From Sperchopsis tessellata (taxonomy: Eukaryota; Arthropoda; Insecta; Coleoptera; Hydrophilidae), in NCBI GenBank assembly GCA_033557685.1, contig JAWQRN010000068.1, forward strand, positions 1 through 41,895: a stretch of 41,895 nt of DNA. The letters run 5' to 3'. Numbering within the stretch: the stretch's first letter is position 1; each line of letters starts with the position of its first letter. Below, piece by piece: positions 20,600 through 30,974 of this stretch. The translations under genes were made by a program, and so were the position numbers. Below the pieces are notes generated by a model. That model was not told the DNA's origin. It made no database searches and saw nothing but the letters and a program-made list of their open reading frames with translations.

Positions 20600-22042
20600 A
20601 TGCAATAATTCAACAGTGGAATCAATCTTTATGGGTTTCAGAACTCCACATGAAATATTGATGGATTTTCTACAAGTTTGTTGAAAAAAACTGAGGAAGA
20701 CATCCTTATACCACTCACACAAGATAAAAAACAAGTGCATTGCAGAGGGAGTTTTCACAAGTTTATTAAAGAGAGCAAAAATAATTCTGATTCATGAAAA
20801 CGGTAACAAAAATCTATGTGAAAACTATCGACAAATTTCAATACTACCAACTATGGCCAACGTGTTTGAAATAGTAATAAGGAAGCATCTGGTGAGTTTT
20901 TTAGAGAAAAAGTCCCTAATAGCATACAAACAACATGGTTATCAAAAGAATAAATCAACAATAACAGCAATGATAAATGTGGTCACAAAAATTATGGAAG
21001 CTTTTGATAGGAAGGAATTTGCTGAGGTCGCCTTCTGCGATTTAAGTAAAGCATTTGACTCAGTCAATCATAGTGTGCTGATGAACAAATTGCGGAGAAT
21101 TGGCATGAGAGGGTGTGCCCACGATTTGCTGAAATCTTACCTTGAAGATCGTCTACAGGTGGTATGGTGGAGGGACCGCATGTCAGATAGGAAAAATTCT
21201 GGGTGTTCCCCAAGGATCAGTGTTGGGACCCATACTTTTCGTGGTATATGTGGACGATTTTCCCTTAAACGTGACAGCAGATGGCACCTGCCCCTTCGCT
21301 GATGATACATCTTTCATAAACACACAAACCCCACAACTCTGAAACAGAAAACAAGCCTAAGTCTGAAACAAGCCAAAAACTGGTTTGAAACAAATCAGCT
21401 TAAAATGAAGGAAAAAAAAACTCAAATTCTAACGTTATACACAAAAATAAAATGAGCATGTGCTACCTCAAAACATCAGGTTCCTTGGTTTGCAGTTCTC
21501 CGAAACACTTACCTGGTCTAGTCATATAGATGATTTAAAGAAAAAACTCATCTGCAGTTTACTGTCTGAAAAAGATATATAAAAACATTACACCAGAAAC
21601 GGCAAAAAATACCTATTTCGCAGAATTCCACAGCAGGGCTACTTATGGTATCTTGGTTAGGGGCTCATCACCTGAGGCTGAAGCCATATTCAGGCTGCAA
21701 AGAAGGCATTTAGAGTTCTAGAGAGGGCACAATTCATGGAAAGTTGCAGGCCGTTGTTTAAAAAAAAAAACAAATTCTTACTATTCCCAGTGTATTGATA
21801 CTCACCAAATGAGTAGTGGTGTTCATTCTTTTGACACGTGGTATAAAGATAACATAATTGTACCATACCACATGGTTGTAAAATCTCAACACACAACGAA
21901 ACATTTAGCGATAAAACTGTACAATAAACTCCCATACAAAATAAAGGAAGAAGATGGAAAAATATTCAAGAGGGCCATCAAGGAACTACTTTTAGATGAG
22001 GCTTTTTACAGCGTGGAAGAGTTCCTAAATTATCAATTCTAG
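20600..22042 (+). mobile_element. LINE reverse transcriptase, plus strand, near-complete RT to C-terminus
   Basis: The linker (DGFSTSLLKKTEEDILIPL near 20657-20713) leads into NLCENYRQISILPTMANVFE near 20810-20866, then HGYQKNKSTITAMINV, the catalytic Asp in FCDLSKAFDSVNHSVL (near 21035-21080), and after a frameshift near 21180, GVPQGSVLGPILFVVYVDDF (21201-21260) and FADDTSF (21295-21315). The thumb and C-terminus continue through HSFDTWYKDNIIVPYH and LAIKLYNKLPYKIKEE to EEFLNYQF and a TAG at 22042. The motifs are of the CR1/Jockey group. The endonuclease is missing, and the RT frame is broken at least once. A second copy of its 3' end lies at 23157-23400. Confidence 0.88.
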
Positions 22043-22379
22043 TGATACTAAGTATATAAAAACTTGACTAGATAACACCGATTATGTTACACTACCAGAG
22101 GAGAGGCCCGGCGGATTCGATTGGGGTGCAGAATCTGCAGCAGCACATAATAGTGAATAATGAATAAAAGACTGTTTATTATATTGTTGTTGGTAGATTA
22201 GTTTGAAGTTTTATACATTATATTAACATGTCAAACCATATAAACTGCACGAGAATGTTAATTTTTTTTTACTTTTCGAAAGAAATTGAAAGCCCATACA
22301 TGTTCATCCAGTTGGTAATTTTTCAGTAGGCTTGGCTCATGCAACTAACTGTAACATTTAGATATATTAATTTCTGTTT
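22043..22379. other. LINE 3' UTR and spacer
   Basis: The first part (to about 22180, with AATAAAAGAC) may be the LINE's 3' UTR. No terminal simple repeat is clear. The rest is unassigned. Confidence 0.4.
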
Positions 22380-22920
22380 TAGGGGTAGCGCTGGGGAGTG
22401 ATGAGATGTAAATATGAAATAAAATTGGACTGAGAGGTGACCCTTGAGATAGACACCTGCTCACCGTTTTTGACCCCATCAAGTTTTGATCAATACTGAC
22501 ATAAAGTTTGGACGAGTCCCACAAGTTTCGAAGGTGCTTAAATTAATTTGCCTTAAAACAAATCCAGCAGTACTTTATCATTGGCTGAATCAAAAGTTAG
22601 GAGTAGTGTGAGTATATAAGCAACTGCATCTATAGTACTCTGTTTTGTCTAAATCCAAATTGTTTATAGTCGAACCACCAATGAACCAGTCTAAACGTAC
22701 AGTTATAAGGTGGTCTATAATTCTTAGTGCAAGAGGACAATGTGATAGGCCTATAGCTGTTAAAGCAATTTGTGTCTTTACCTTTTTTTGCGGTGGCTTT
22801 TTAATATCTTGATTAAAATTCATCCCATTTAATGTATTGTTGATTGCTTTCAACCGCCATTTTTTTGTTTTATTTGATATATTGCTTAACATTTCATATA
22901 TTATGCTGTCCATAAGCCGG
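22380..22920 (-). mobile_element. LINE reverse transcriptase fragment, minus strand
   Basis: The minus strand reads IALTAIGLSHCPLALRIIDHL, later FDSANDKVLLDLF near 22600-22560 (an F.SA.D.V motif of RT finger/palm) and LSQGSPLSPILFHIYISSLP near 22455-22395, the SQG motif before the catalytic loop. It ends before YADD. The LS.LSPILF version suggests a different LINE lineage from the 20600-22042 element. Frames change at least twice. Confidence 0.7.
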
Positions 22921-23004
22921 GAGAGGAAGATATTGGTTCCTCAAATGTGGAGATTTTTTTGCCTGTTAGTCATACCACTCTCAGCAGATGTGTTAACGAA
23001 GTAC

Positions 23005-24000
23005 CAAATATAATTAACGACCATTTATTTTCCGGGTGTAATTGGTTCTATATATTGCAAAAACGTAGCAATTATACCACCAAATAAAATGAATCCTGAG
23101 ATCCTACCACATACATTCTATAATGTACATTCACACAAATATAAATTAATTTCAAAGGAATAGTGGTGTTCACTCTTTTGACACGAAGTATAAAGATTCA
23201 CTCTTTTGACACGAGGTATAAAAATAACCTAATTGTACCATACCACAGAGTTGTTAAATCTGAACACGCAACAAATCACTTGGCAGTAAAACTGTATAAC
23301 AAATTCCCCCACAGAATAAAATGGAACAGTTCCTTAACTATCAATTCCAGTGATACTATGTATATGTATGAACAATTAATGTAATTCTGTTAAATAGACG
23401 TATGATTGTAAGCTGTTACCGATCATGAATAAATTCTAACAGAAAAATCTATCTCTCTATAAATGTGCAGCTTATATGTGATAGTGATATGAAAATTTAA
23501 AATGTTAACGCTCGATATCCAAGAAGTACCCATGAGTCATTTATTTGGAGACAAAACTTTTTATGTAGGAAATGAAAACAATTGGCTTTTAGGAGATGCA
23601 TGATATCCCCATCAAACATGGTATGACACTGATAGCAAATACTGTAAACAGTTCGCCAGAAGCTCATTATAGTTACCATCATGTAGGAGCAAGAGGTAGT
23701 ATTAAAAGATGTAATGATCTATTAAAAATAGATTTAGATGCTTGCTAAAACATCCATGTTTTACACTATTGCACAGAAATGGCTACTAAAATAATAAACA
23801 CGTGTAGTGTTACATGATTTGTGCATTAAACATAATCTACCGGAACCAGAAGAAGATTTCGATGATAACATTGATTTTGGAATGAACATAAACGAAAATG
23901 TTCATGATGAAGATGTAAATGATATTTTAGTTCGTAGCAGAAGAGTACAAAATCAAATTGTACTAACCCATTTTAGTAATTGAGAAATTGTAGACTGACG
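23005..24000 (+). pseudogene. Harbinger (HARBI1-like) transposase, interrupted by a LINE end
   Basis: Plus-strand pieces FPGVIGSIYCKNVAIIPPNK (23020-23080) and, after an interruption, NARYPRSTHESFIWRQNFLC (23507-23570), SPEAHYSYHHVGARGSIKRC (23660-23725), then HNLPEPEEDFDDNIDFGMNI (23834-23895) and a C-terminus ending HFSN at 23981. This is the DDE_Tnp_4 fold of PIF/Harbinger transposases. The usual first Asp in IDGTHVA is gone (IYCKNVA), the second lies in THD (here THE), and the VERC Glu is Lys (IKRC), so all three catalytic positions are altered. Stops confirm inactivity. Confidence 0.82.
23157..23400 (+). mobile_element. LINE 3' end inserted in the Harbinger transposase
   Basis: This repeats the C-terminal coding end of the 20600-22042 LINE: HSFDTRYKNNLIVPYHRVV and LAVKLYNKFPHRIK, then CAGTGATACTATGTATAT of the 3' UTR. 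A 31-bp tandem duplication (TTCACTCTTTTGACACGA twice) and an internal deletion before the stop distinguish it. It separates two parts of the Harbinger transposase (up to about 23155 and from about 23470), so it landed after Harbinger. Confidence 0.8.
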
Positions 24001-24587
24001 TCCGAAGAAAAACACGTATCTGCATATTTAAGGTTAGTATTGTCTTTTTTTTTTAATCATACAGAAATTGACCATTTATTTATGTAATAGGTATTGATAT
24101 GAAAGAAATTGTAAATATGTAATTGTAATACATTATAATTTAATAAAGTGTTATAATTTTCAATGATTTTGTATATTAATACATTGTAACAAATGGAGGT
24201 ATCTAGGGTATATGCATAATGCACAATTGCATTTTCATAAATTAAATTATATACCTAGAAATAAGAATACACATTAAATTTGCCATAATAAAGTACTTAC
24301 GTGTTTGTAATCATCAATTAGGACTCGCTATGTTATTAACTTAACAAATTATGGAAGTGGATTTGTCATAGGTTAAAAATAAAGGTCACTGTCCTTCATC
24401 AACAAGAATTAACTATATTGGTTAGAGGAAAAGAAAAAGTTCAAACAAACTACCGAGAGATCGTCTGAAGGACTGAGAGTAAAAGTAAATTACTAAAATT
24501 ATTTTGACAGCACTGGAAAAAAACCTCATGATGAAGATCTCCAAGACATAAATACAAGATAATAATTAATAGCAAACATAGAAAACA
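24001..24587. other. Spacer, nothing recognised
   Basis: AT-rich. Presumably it includes the remaining 3' part of the Harbinger element. No terminal inverted repeat is visible. ACATAAATACAAGATAATAA at 24547 recurs near 25541. Confidence 0.4.
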
Positions 24588-25310
24588 GTAAATAATAATA
24601 ATAGTCTTTATTTCAACAAGTGCTGCATAAATTATGACATACATACAACAGTAAATTGAAAAACGTCAAACAAAATCATATACGTTTCTAAGTACTGAAC
24701 ATAAGAGAAACATTCATTACAACTATAAGGTTCCATTAGAATTAAATAATCAAAAACAGCTTTTTTGCATTTGTTTACTTTATAAATTAATTTCAATTCT
24801 TTTGGTAGTCTATTGAAGTACTTCATTGCACAATATATTGGACTTTGCTCATATAGTGCTAACCTATGTGAAGGGTAGTTGTAATTTATGGATCTAGTTG
24901 TATGATCATGCAATGTTCTATGTTCTTGAAATTTAGCTTGATTTTTAACATAAACAATAGACATTCAGATACATTATATGCAGATAATGTATGGATATGA
25001 TTTCTCCTGAACATACCTCTACAACTTTCATTATACTTTAATCTATACATAATTCTTATTACTCTTTTTTGCACTATAAAGAGCCTGTTTGAGTCGAGGC
25101 ACTTAGCCCAAAACAATATTCCATACTTCGACTGAAATAAAATATGCGTAGTAAACTATTTTCAATGAATCTATGACTATTTTTTCTTCACCACATTTAC
25201 ACTATTAGGCGTATCAAATACTGCCTGTTTAGTTTTGAACAATATGAAATTTAATTTGTCTTAATTAATTACCAACTTGATTTTCAACATCCATTCCCTC
25301 ATACGTATCA
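24588..25310 (-). mobile_element. LINE C-terminus with (ATT)n tail, minus strand
   Basis: The minus strand begins with LNFILFKTKQ near 25240 and YYAYFISVE near 25150, then FWAKCLDSNRLFIVQKRVIRI at 25110-25055, the RT thumb/C-terminal pattern of CR1-like LINEs. After a frameshift it reads RSINYNYPSHRLALYEQSP and YFNRLPKELK (24900-24790). It ends with AATAAAGACTATTATTATTA at 24610-24590, a polyadenylation signal followed by the simple-repeat tail on which such LINEs end. The truncation is 5' and probably also internal. Confidence 0.82.
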
Positions 25311-25334
25311 TAAGGATCCCGGTTAAAACACAAC

Positions 25335-25745
25335 TTTCAAATATGAAACAAAGGATATTACTATTTAATACAGTTATAACATTTAAAAATACTGGACACC
25401 TGGTATGCATTAATAATAGAAGTAATAATCACTAATTAGAAACAGTCCAATGTAATATAGATCGACAAAATTGACACAAAAATTACATGAAGTGAACAAT
25501 CAAAAGGGTCAGCCCAAATTTCAATTAATAATTAATATGACACATAAATACAAGATAATAATAGCAAAAATAAAATAACAGTTAAAACTCAACTTACAAA
25601 TATGAAACAAAGGATATTACTATTTAATATACAGTTATATTATTTACGACATTTAAAAATACTGAAAACATGAGAAAAAGTGTAATGCAATGTGGATTGA
25701 CAAAATTTACATGAAACCCACAACCAACAGGGCCAGCCCAATCAC
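25335..25745. repeat. Degenerate tandem duplication, period about 260 bp
   Basis: CAAATATGAAACAAAGGATATTACTATTTAAT-type sequence occurs at 25335 and again at 25594, each followed by ACATTTAAAAATACTG and then a related segment with GACAAAAT.. and AGGG.CAGCCCAA. The two units differ by small indels. A possible weaker third unit (AGGATATTA) follows at 25795. No coding content. Unit family unknown. Confidence 0.65.
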
Positions 25746-25880
25746 AAAACAACCCTCGCAAAATGAAAATGAACACATGAAAAATAACAAAATCAGGATA
25801 TTATACAAGCGTCTCAATAAATAGGTAATAACATGCTACATGCATAATACAAGCTAAATAATCAGGGAAACAATTTAGAA

Positions 25881-26514
25881 TTAAACCATTAATTTCCTGA
25901 AACGTTATTAAGTACAATTTAAATGAAACAAATAAATCAATATTTGAAAAGGTGCAATAGTTAAATAATTATCCTGGTATAAGATATGAAATATAATATA
26001 AATATAACAGTGGAGTAATCAATAAAAATAAATAAAGAATCAATTAAATAATAAATATATATAAACAAGTAAAGGAGTAATATTAAATACATAAAATAAT
26101 AAGAATAAATCGTCGAGTTTCCTCAACTATAAAGAGGTGATGTCAGAAGAACAATTTAACCCCATATGTTGGATATCACGTCAAAAATAATATAAGGAAT
26201 CCAACAATATATATAAATATATATATATACATATATATGTATATATAGTTGAGGAAACTCGACGATTTATTCTTATTATTTTATGTATTTAATATTACTC
26301 CTTTACTTATTTGTTTATATTTATTTATTATTTAATTGATTCTTTATTTATTTTTATTGATTATGTCTTTTATTGATTACTCCACTGTTATATTTATATT
26401 ATATTTCATATCTTATACCAGGATAATTATTTAACTATTGCACCTTTTCAAATATTGATTTATTTGTTTCATTTAAATTGTACTTAATAACGTTTCAGGA
26501 AATTAATGGTTTAA
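25881..26514. repeat. Long inverted repeat: 250-bp and 270-bp arms, 114-bp spacer
   Basis: The arm at 25881-26130 (starting TTAAACCATTAATTTCCTGA) is almost fully the reverse complement of 26245-26514. The right arm is longer mainly because of a 16-bp duplication (ATTGATTATGTCTTTT, near 26360-26376). I see only scattered other differences. The spacer 26131-26244 is AT-rich and ends with an (AT)n-like stretch. Arms have no coding content. Short TAGAA motifs flank both ends (25876-25880 and 26517-26521) but not at exactly corresponding distances. Candidates are a foldback/MITE element or an inverted duplication. If transcribed, it would give a long hairpin RNA. Confidence 0.88.
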
Positions 26515-26939
26515 AGTAGAATTTGAATTAATACCAGTTCGATTCATATTACCTGGTATATTAAATTAACTATTTCAAAATACATTTGAATTATACACTT
26601 TATATTTTAGTACACAATATTTAATGTTAAGAATAATAATTGACTTTAACACTAACTGTACACTAATACAACAATACCTTTATAATAACTTTTAACACTC
26701 GTATTAATATTAATAATGCTATAACATACTCTGACCTTTACTAACGACTGACTGGCTCAGACATCTGGGAAGCTGCTTTTAAAGTCCTCCGAAATGTTGG
26801 CACAGATTTCATAATAAGGTGCAGGAGTTGCATCAGAAATAAACAAGGAGTCCTCCAGAATGTTCTAAGGGTCACTTGAAAGTTATCATGTTTACTTATT
26901 TTATGAAAGACCCATTGTTTACCGCTCTATGCAACAATA
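26515..26939. other. Spacer between hairpin and Harbinger cluster
   Basis: From 26760 to 26880 the base composition is less AT-rich and a minus-strand stretch (NILEDSLFISDATPAPYYE) looks protein-like, but I cannot assign a family. The rest is AT-rich and featureless. Confidence 0.35.
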
Positions 26940-28165
26940 TATGTAAATAAAGCATTTATAGTCCTGCAAGTTTCTTCAGCGATGCAGCTCTAATATAACT
27001 GTTTTGCCTCCAACTTGTCTTTTCCCCATCCAAAAACTTTATCAGCTGCTGTATCGCTATTATTTTTTCTAGATCTTGTAACAAAAAATGAGAAGTAAGG
27101 AAACATGTATAACTATAATATATAATATTATAAATTAATAAGATTTATTAAATTATATACAATGTTGAATATGTTTCTGAGAATTAACTAAACCCTGCTA
27201 TGTCTAAGCGCAAAACTTTTTCTCTAAGTTCTATGGCAAACTTCTTTTTAAAAGTGGTTTACTTTTCAGAAGACCAATATTTTTACCTGTTTGTGTAACA
27301 TCATGATCAGATCTCATTAATGATGGAGTCAACAGAATGTTAAGTCTTTTCATTGTGATCCATTGGTAGATCATCTTCAGCTCTTACAATATCTGGATCC
27401 AAATTATCAGAACTGGTTGTAATATTTGACTGCAGATAATAGCAATTCATAACTTGTCGACATTCAGCTTCAATGTACCTGTATTGTTAATAATTTTAGC
27501 AGCTAAAATATAACAAGTGCTATGATTATAATCGAGGATATTTTCAATTTAAAAGCAATCTACAGAATTCAAATTTATCAAGTATTTACAATTAATAATC
27601 GTACTTACATTTATACTGGACTCCTTTACTGCTCCCATTCCAAATATGGACGAGTGCCTTATAAAAGGTACTATTCTCTCTACTATTTAATACGTCAGGG
27701 TCCGTCGCCTGTCTTTGATGAGGATGCTTTACTTTTCGACAATTTGTCTTTTATATTCCTCTTCATATCCTGCCAGCTCTAAAAATAATTTACGTATGAA
27801 TTTAACATTCAAAAAACTTTTCGCCATTCTTTCCCGCTCTTATTCGCTCCTTGTAAATTTAATATTTCAGCGGCGTTTTCCCAATTATTTCCAAACCCAA
27901 ACTTGTTCTCAGGGTTTTCTTCTAATATCGCCATTAATTGTACTTTTTGATCGTATATTACATAGGTTCGCCTCAACATTTTTCGCTCTGATAAACATAT
28001 CACACTTTTAAATGTTTCACTGTGAATGTAGCATCTTAAATGTTGGTATGTTGCCAACCTTACTTTTCAAATATCATTAATTATCCCCATACCATTTCTG
28101 AGAATTCGCGAGATGATAAATAAAATATCATTGAAAGTGCGATGATATGATATGATACGCGTGAA
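26940..28165 (-). pseudogene. Harbinger Myb/SANT-like accessory gene, copy 1
   Basis: Minus strand. Exon 1 starts at the ATG ending at 27979: MLRRTYVIYDQKVQLMAILE then NNWENAAEILNLQG and GKEWRK at 27818, a zeste/NAIF1-type Myb/SANT-like DNA-binding domain. Exon 2 (from 27778) gives SWQDMKRNIKDKLSKSKASS. The 39-nt intron 27779-27817 has GT..AG ends. Exon 2 is then frameshifted. Further back, pieces resembling SENNLDP and a final LEAKQLY..IAEET coiled tail extend to 26940. PIF/Harbinger elements need such a Myb-like protein for nuclear import and end binding of the transposase. The promoter side up to 28165 matches 30650-30790. It is inactive. Confidence 0.75.
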
Positions 28166-28745
28166 AGCCCAATTCTCAACATTCACGGCGAGTGATAAAT
28201 GTTAAAATTTCAACCCCCACCACAAAAGTATTACCGTTTTCTCAACCACAAATACGTGATATTTTGTGTTATTTGGTGAATTTTTGTATCATATATCCGA
28301 GGCATTGCTCCGATGAAACCGCGTGAGATCTGGTGAGATCCTCGAAGTTTGTCATTTCGTGTAGTTTTTTGTAGAATATTAGTGTTGCAAATTATTTTAA
28401 TACAGGAGATTGAAAATGCAAAATTCTCTGTACAGTTGCGACAAAGAGCCCGATTCTCAACATTCACGGCGAGTGATAACTGATAAAATTTCAACCCCCA
28501 CCACAAAAGTATCACTTACCGTATTCTCAACCACAAATACGTGATATTTTGTGAATTTTTTGATCATATTATATAAAGAGGCATTATTCCGTTGAAACCG
28601 CGTGAGATCTGGTGAGATCGTCGAAATTTGACATTTCGCATGGTTTTTTGTAGGTTATTAGTATTGTAAGTAGAGAAGTTGGAGCAAATTATTTTAATAG
28701 AGAAGATTTAAAATGCATAATTTCCTATACTGTTGCGACAAATGC
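28166..28745 (+). repeat. Harbinger element end, two tandem copies
   Basis: Two units of about 280 and 298 bp (28166-28447 and 28448-28745) begin AGCCCRATTCTCAACATTCACGGCGAGTG and run through CACAAATACGTGATATTTTG, GCGTGAGATCTGGTGAGATC and end CAGTTGCGACAAA. A third copy lies inverted at 35178-35478, where it leads into the transposase coding region, so this is the transposase-side end and leader of the family. The terminal part CGATTCTCAAC.TTC also begins the opposite end (30619), which identifies the terminal inverted repeat. The tandem state suggests insertion of one end next to another or unequal exchange. Confidence 0.8.
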
Positions 28746-28759
28746 CAATCATCTAAATG

Positions 28760-29510
28760 CTTTTCTAACTTCTCTAGAGTCTGCTTATATATCTTCCCAA
28801 GTACTATCTCCTTTCTTGAAAATTGGTACTATCACTGCCACTTCCCAATCCTTAGGTATTATTTTACCTTCCCAGGCTTTTTTACATACCTCTAGCAGTC
28901 ATATCTGTCCTTCTTGTCCCATATACTTGACCTCTTCTGGAGTTATACCATCATGCCCAGCTGCTTTCCCTATTTTGATTTTGTTTATTTCTTTGTTCAG
29001 TTCCGCTCCTGTTACTGTTTCGTAATTGTCGTCATTTACTTGTCCTGTCTCCCCAACCTCTTCGTCATCTGTACTTGTATCATCTACTCCCAGTAATTCT
29101 TGGAAGTACTCCTATCTGTTCATTATGTCTTCGTGTTCTGTGAGTATCTCGTCTTTTTTGTTCTCAATTTGTTGCAGTTGGCAAGTTTTTCCTGGTCTTA
29201 GATTTTTTATTATTTTAAAGAAGAATTTTTGATTTCCTCCATCTTTTCTCCAAATTCCTTCCATGCTATTGCTTTGCCGTTTTGAACTTCTTATTTAGAT
29301 ATCTTCCTTTGTTTTTTATAATTCTTCGTATTTTTCACTTCTTCCACTCATTGATTCCACCACTTTGTTTTCTATCGTTGATGTAACAGGCTGTTTCGCA
29401 CGTTGCTTTTGCTGCTGTTCTTATGATTTCTTTGAATCGGTTCTATATTTGTTCCATATCCATTTTTTGCTGGTTATCTTGCTATTGCATCATTTCTCAA
29501 CTAGCCTTTG
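28760..29510 (-). mobile_element. LINE linker and RT start, minus strand
   Basis: On the minus strand, residues follow the RTE/L2-like pre-RT linker: basic coiled stretch, YFQELLGVDDTSTDDEEVGE, AELNKEINKIKIGKAAGHDG, ITPEEVKYMGQEG and AWEGKIIPKDWEVAVIVPIF, then KKGD (about 28805). The remainder of the RT is missing. A few stops and a frame change interrupt an otherwise long coding match. It separates Harbinger end repeats (up to 28745) from a Myb copy starting at 29520. The plus-strand frames here are antisense shadows. Confidence 0.82.
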
Positions 29511-29519
29511 ATATTCATA

Positions 29520-30540
29520 TCTTACTGTATCTTCCTTCATATATAAAGATTTAATAATCCTAGTTTCTTGAGAGATACAGCTATCGATTCCTTTGCTTGA
29601 ACATATCTCTCCATCAATTGTAGCTTACGGGTATAATTATATTGTCACAAATATCTGCCTTTCTAATCCAACAACTTTATCCGCTGCTGTGTCACTAATT
29701 CTTCTTTTTCTGGATTCTGAAAAAAAAATTGAGAAGTAAGCAAAAGTTTAACTAAAATATATAATGTAGATTAACAGGATTTATCCAATTAAATAATACA
29801 AATGTTGAATATGTTTATGTTATACCTTGTGAGCATAAAAGTTTTTCTCTACGTTCTTATGCAAAACTTATTTTTAAATGAGATTTACTTTTCAGAAAGA
29901 ATAATATGTTTGCCATTTTGTGGGACATCGCGAGCAGATCTCTTTAGTGCCTGGTCCTTGGTTGTTTTCAACTTGATCCAGTGACACACGATATTTGGAT
30001 CCAGATTATTTTCAGAAACGGCTGAAATCTAAATGGAAAAAATGTTTAAACTTTAAATCGTTTCATAGATATGTCAGAATAACAATATTTTACTGCAAAT
30101 AACAATTCATAACTTGTCGATATTATTATAGCTAATAATAGCTGTGTATTATTAATAATTTTATTAGCTGTAATATAACGAGTGCTATGATTATAATATG
30201 TGATATTTTCTAATTAAAACCGAGCTGCAAAATTTACCAAGTATCTACAACTAATAATTATATTTACATTTATACTGGACTTGTACTGTCGTTATTCGAA
30301 ATATCATTTCGATATTTTATCTGTAACATTTCTCGTCATATCCCGCTAGCTCTAAACATAATTCACGTATTAATTTAACTTTGAAAATAATGTATTATTA
30401 CATGTCAACTCCTCGATTTGACTTATATTGTAACTGCGTTTTCACAACTATATTCAGCCCCTAAAATATTCTGAAAAATACTCTCATTGAAAAAAGTTTT
30501 CTTCAGTTATCCCCACTAAGTTTACTTCCGATCATACTTA
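29520..30540 (-). pseudogene. Harbinger Myb/SANT-like accessory gene, copy 2
   Basis: On the minus strand, 30530-30420 resembles the first exon of the family (GGGGATA and GAATATTTT..GGCTGAA blocks). The intron sequence GACATGTAATAATACATTAT is shared with 33461-33480, and exon 2 begins at 30351 after TTTAG. Later exons match 26940-27500 and 33690-34220: RSARDVP, the basic ESRKRRISDTAADKVVGLER near 29715-29655 (a likely nuclear signal) and a C-terminal stretch ending at 29530 (SLKKLGLLN-like). Frames are broken. The DNA is roughly an inverted copy of 33450-34220. Confidence 0.65.
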
Positions 30541-30544
30541 TAAA

Positions 30545-30590
30545 GGTCCCAACAAGAGCGGAAAATTTAAATTTTAAATAACACAGTTTT
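30545..30590 (+). mobile_element. Mariner-like element end, solo
   Basis: GGTCCCAACAAGAGCGGAAA followed by ATTTAAATTT matches, in inverted orientation, the terminal sequence of the mariner-like element at 36434-36473. Only this end is present, next to Myb copy 2. Confidence 0.65.
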
Positions 30591-30614
30591 TTTTGAGAAA
30601 ATACCGAAATTTTG

Positions 30615-30970
30615 ATTTAGGGGACGATTCTCAACTTTCTTGTGTATCATATCATCGCTCTTTCAGTGATATTTTATTTATCATCTCACGCATTCTCATA
30701 AATGGTATTCTCAACCGATCGGTGATATGATGTCGGGGAAAATATATGATATTTGAAAGGTAAGGTTGGCAACAAGCGACTGTAAAGAAACTACATTTGC
30801 TGCGAAACTGACGTATTTATCAAACCTGAAAAAAATGTCTAGGAACGGTTATATAATTTATTTCAGAATGTAAAATTTGTGGGGATATTTTTTCCAATCA
30901 AGGTATTTTTCGGAATATTTTTACGGCTGAAATAGTTGGGAAAACACAGTATTACAATAAAATGCAGAAT
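30615..30970 (+). mobile_element. Harbinger left end and 5' part of a Myb gene
   Basis: Starts with the terminal repeat GGACGATTCTCAACTTTC at 30620, followed by TATCATATCATCGC and GTAAGGTTGGCAACA, the same leader as at 28050-28165 (inverted) and 36640-36710 (inverted). An ATG at 30826 (MSRNGY.IYF) corresponds to the Myb gene start, but stops appear after ten residues. Homology ends near 30970. Confidence 0.65.
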
Positions 30971-30974
30971 CATG

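Noticed and set aside
23005..24000. Domesticated Harbinger transposase (HARBI1-type host gene)
   Set aside because: Frameshifts, stops, a LINE insertion and changes at all three catalytic positions show a dead transposon.
28713..29232. Several overlapping plus-strand Ser/Cys/Phe-rich frames
   Set aside because: They are antisense to a LINE linker and RT segment on the minus strand.
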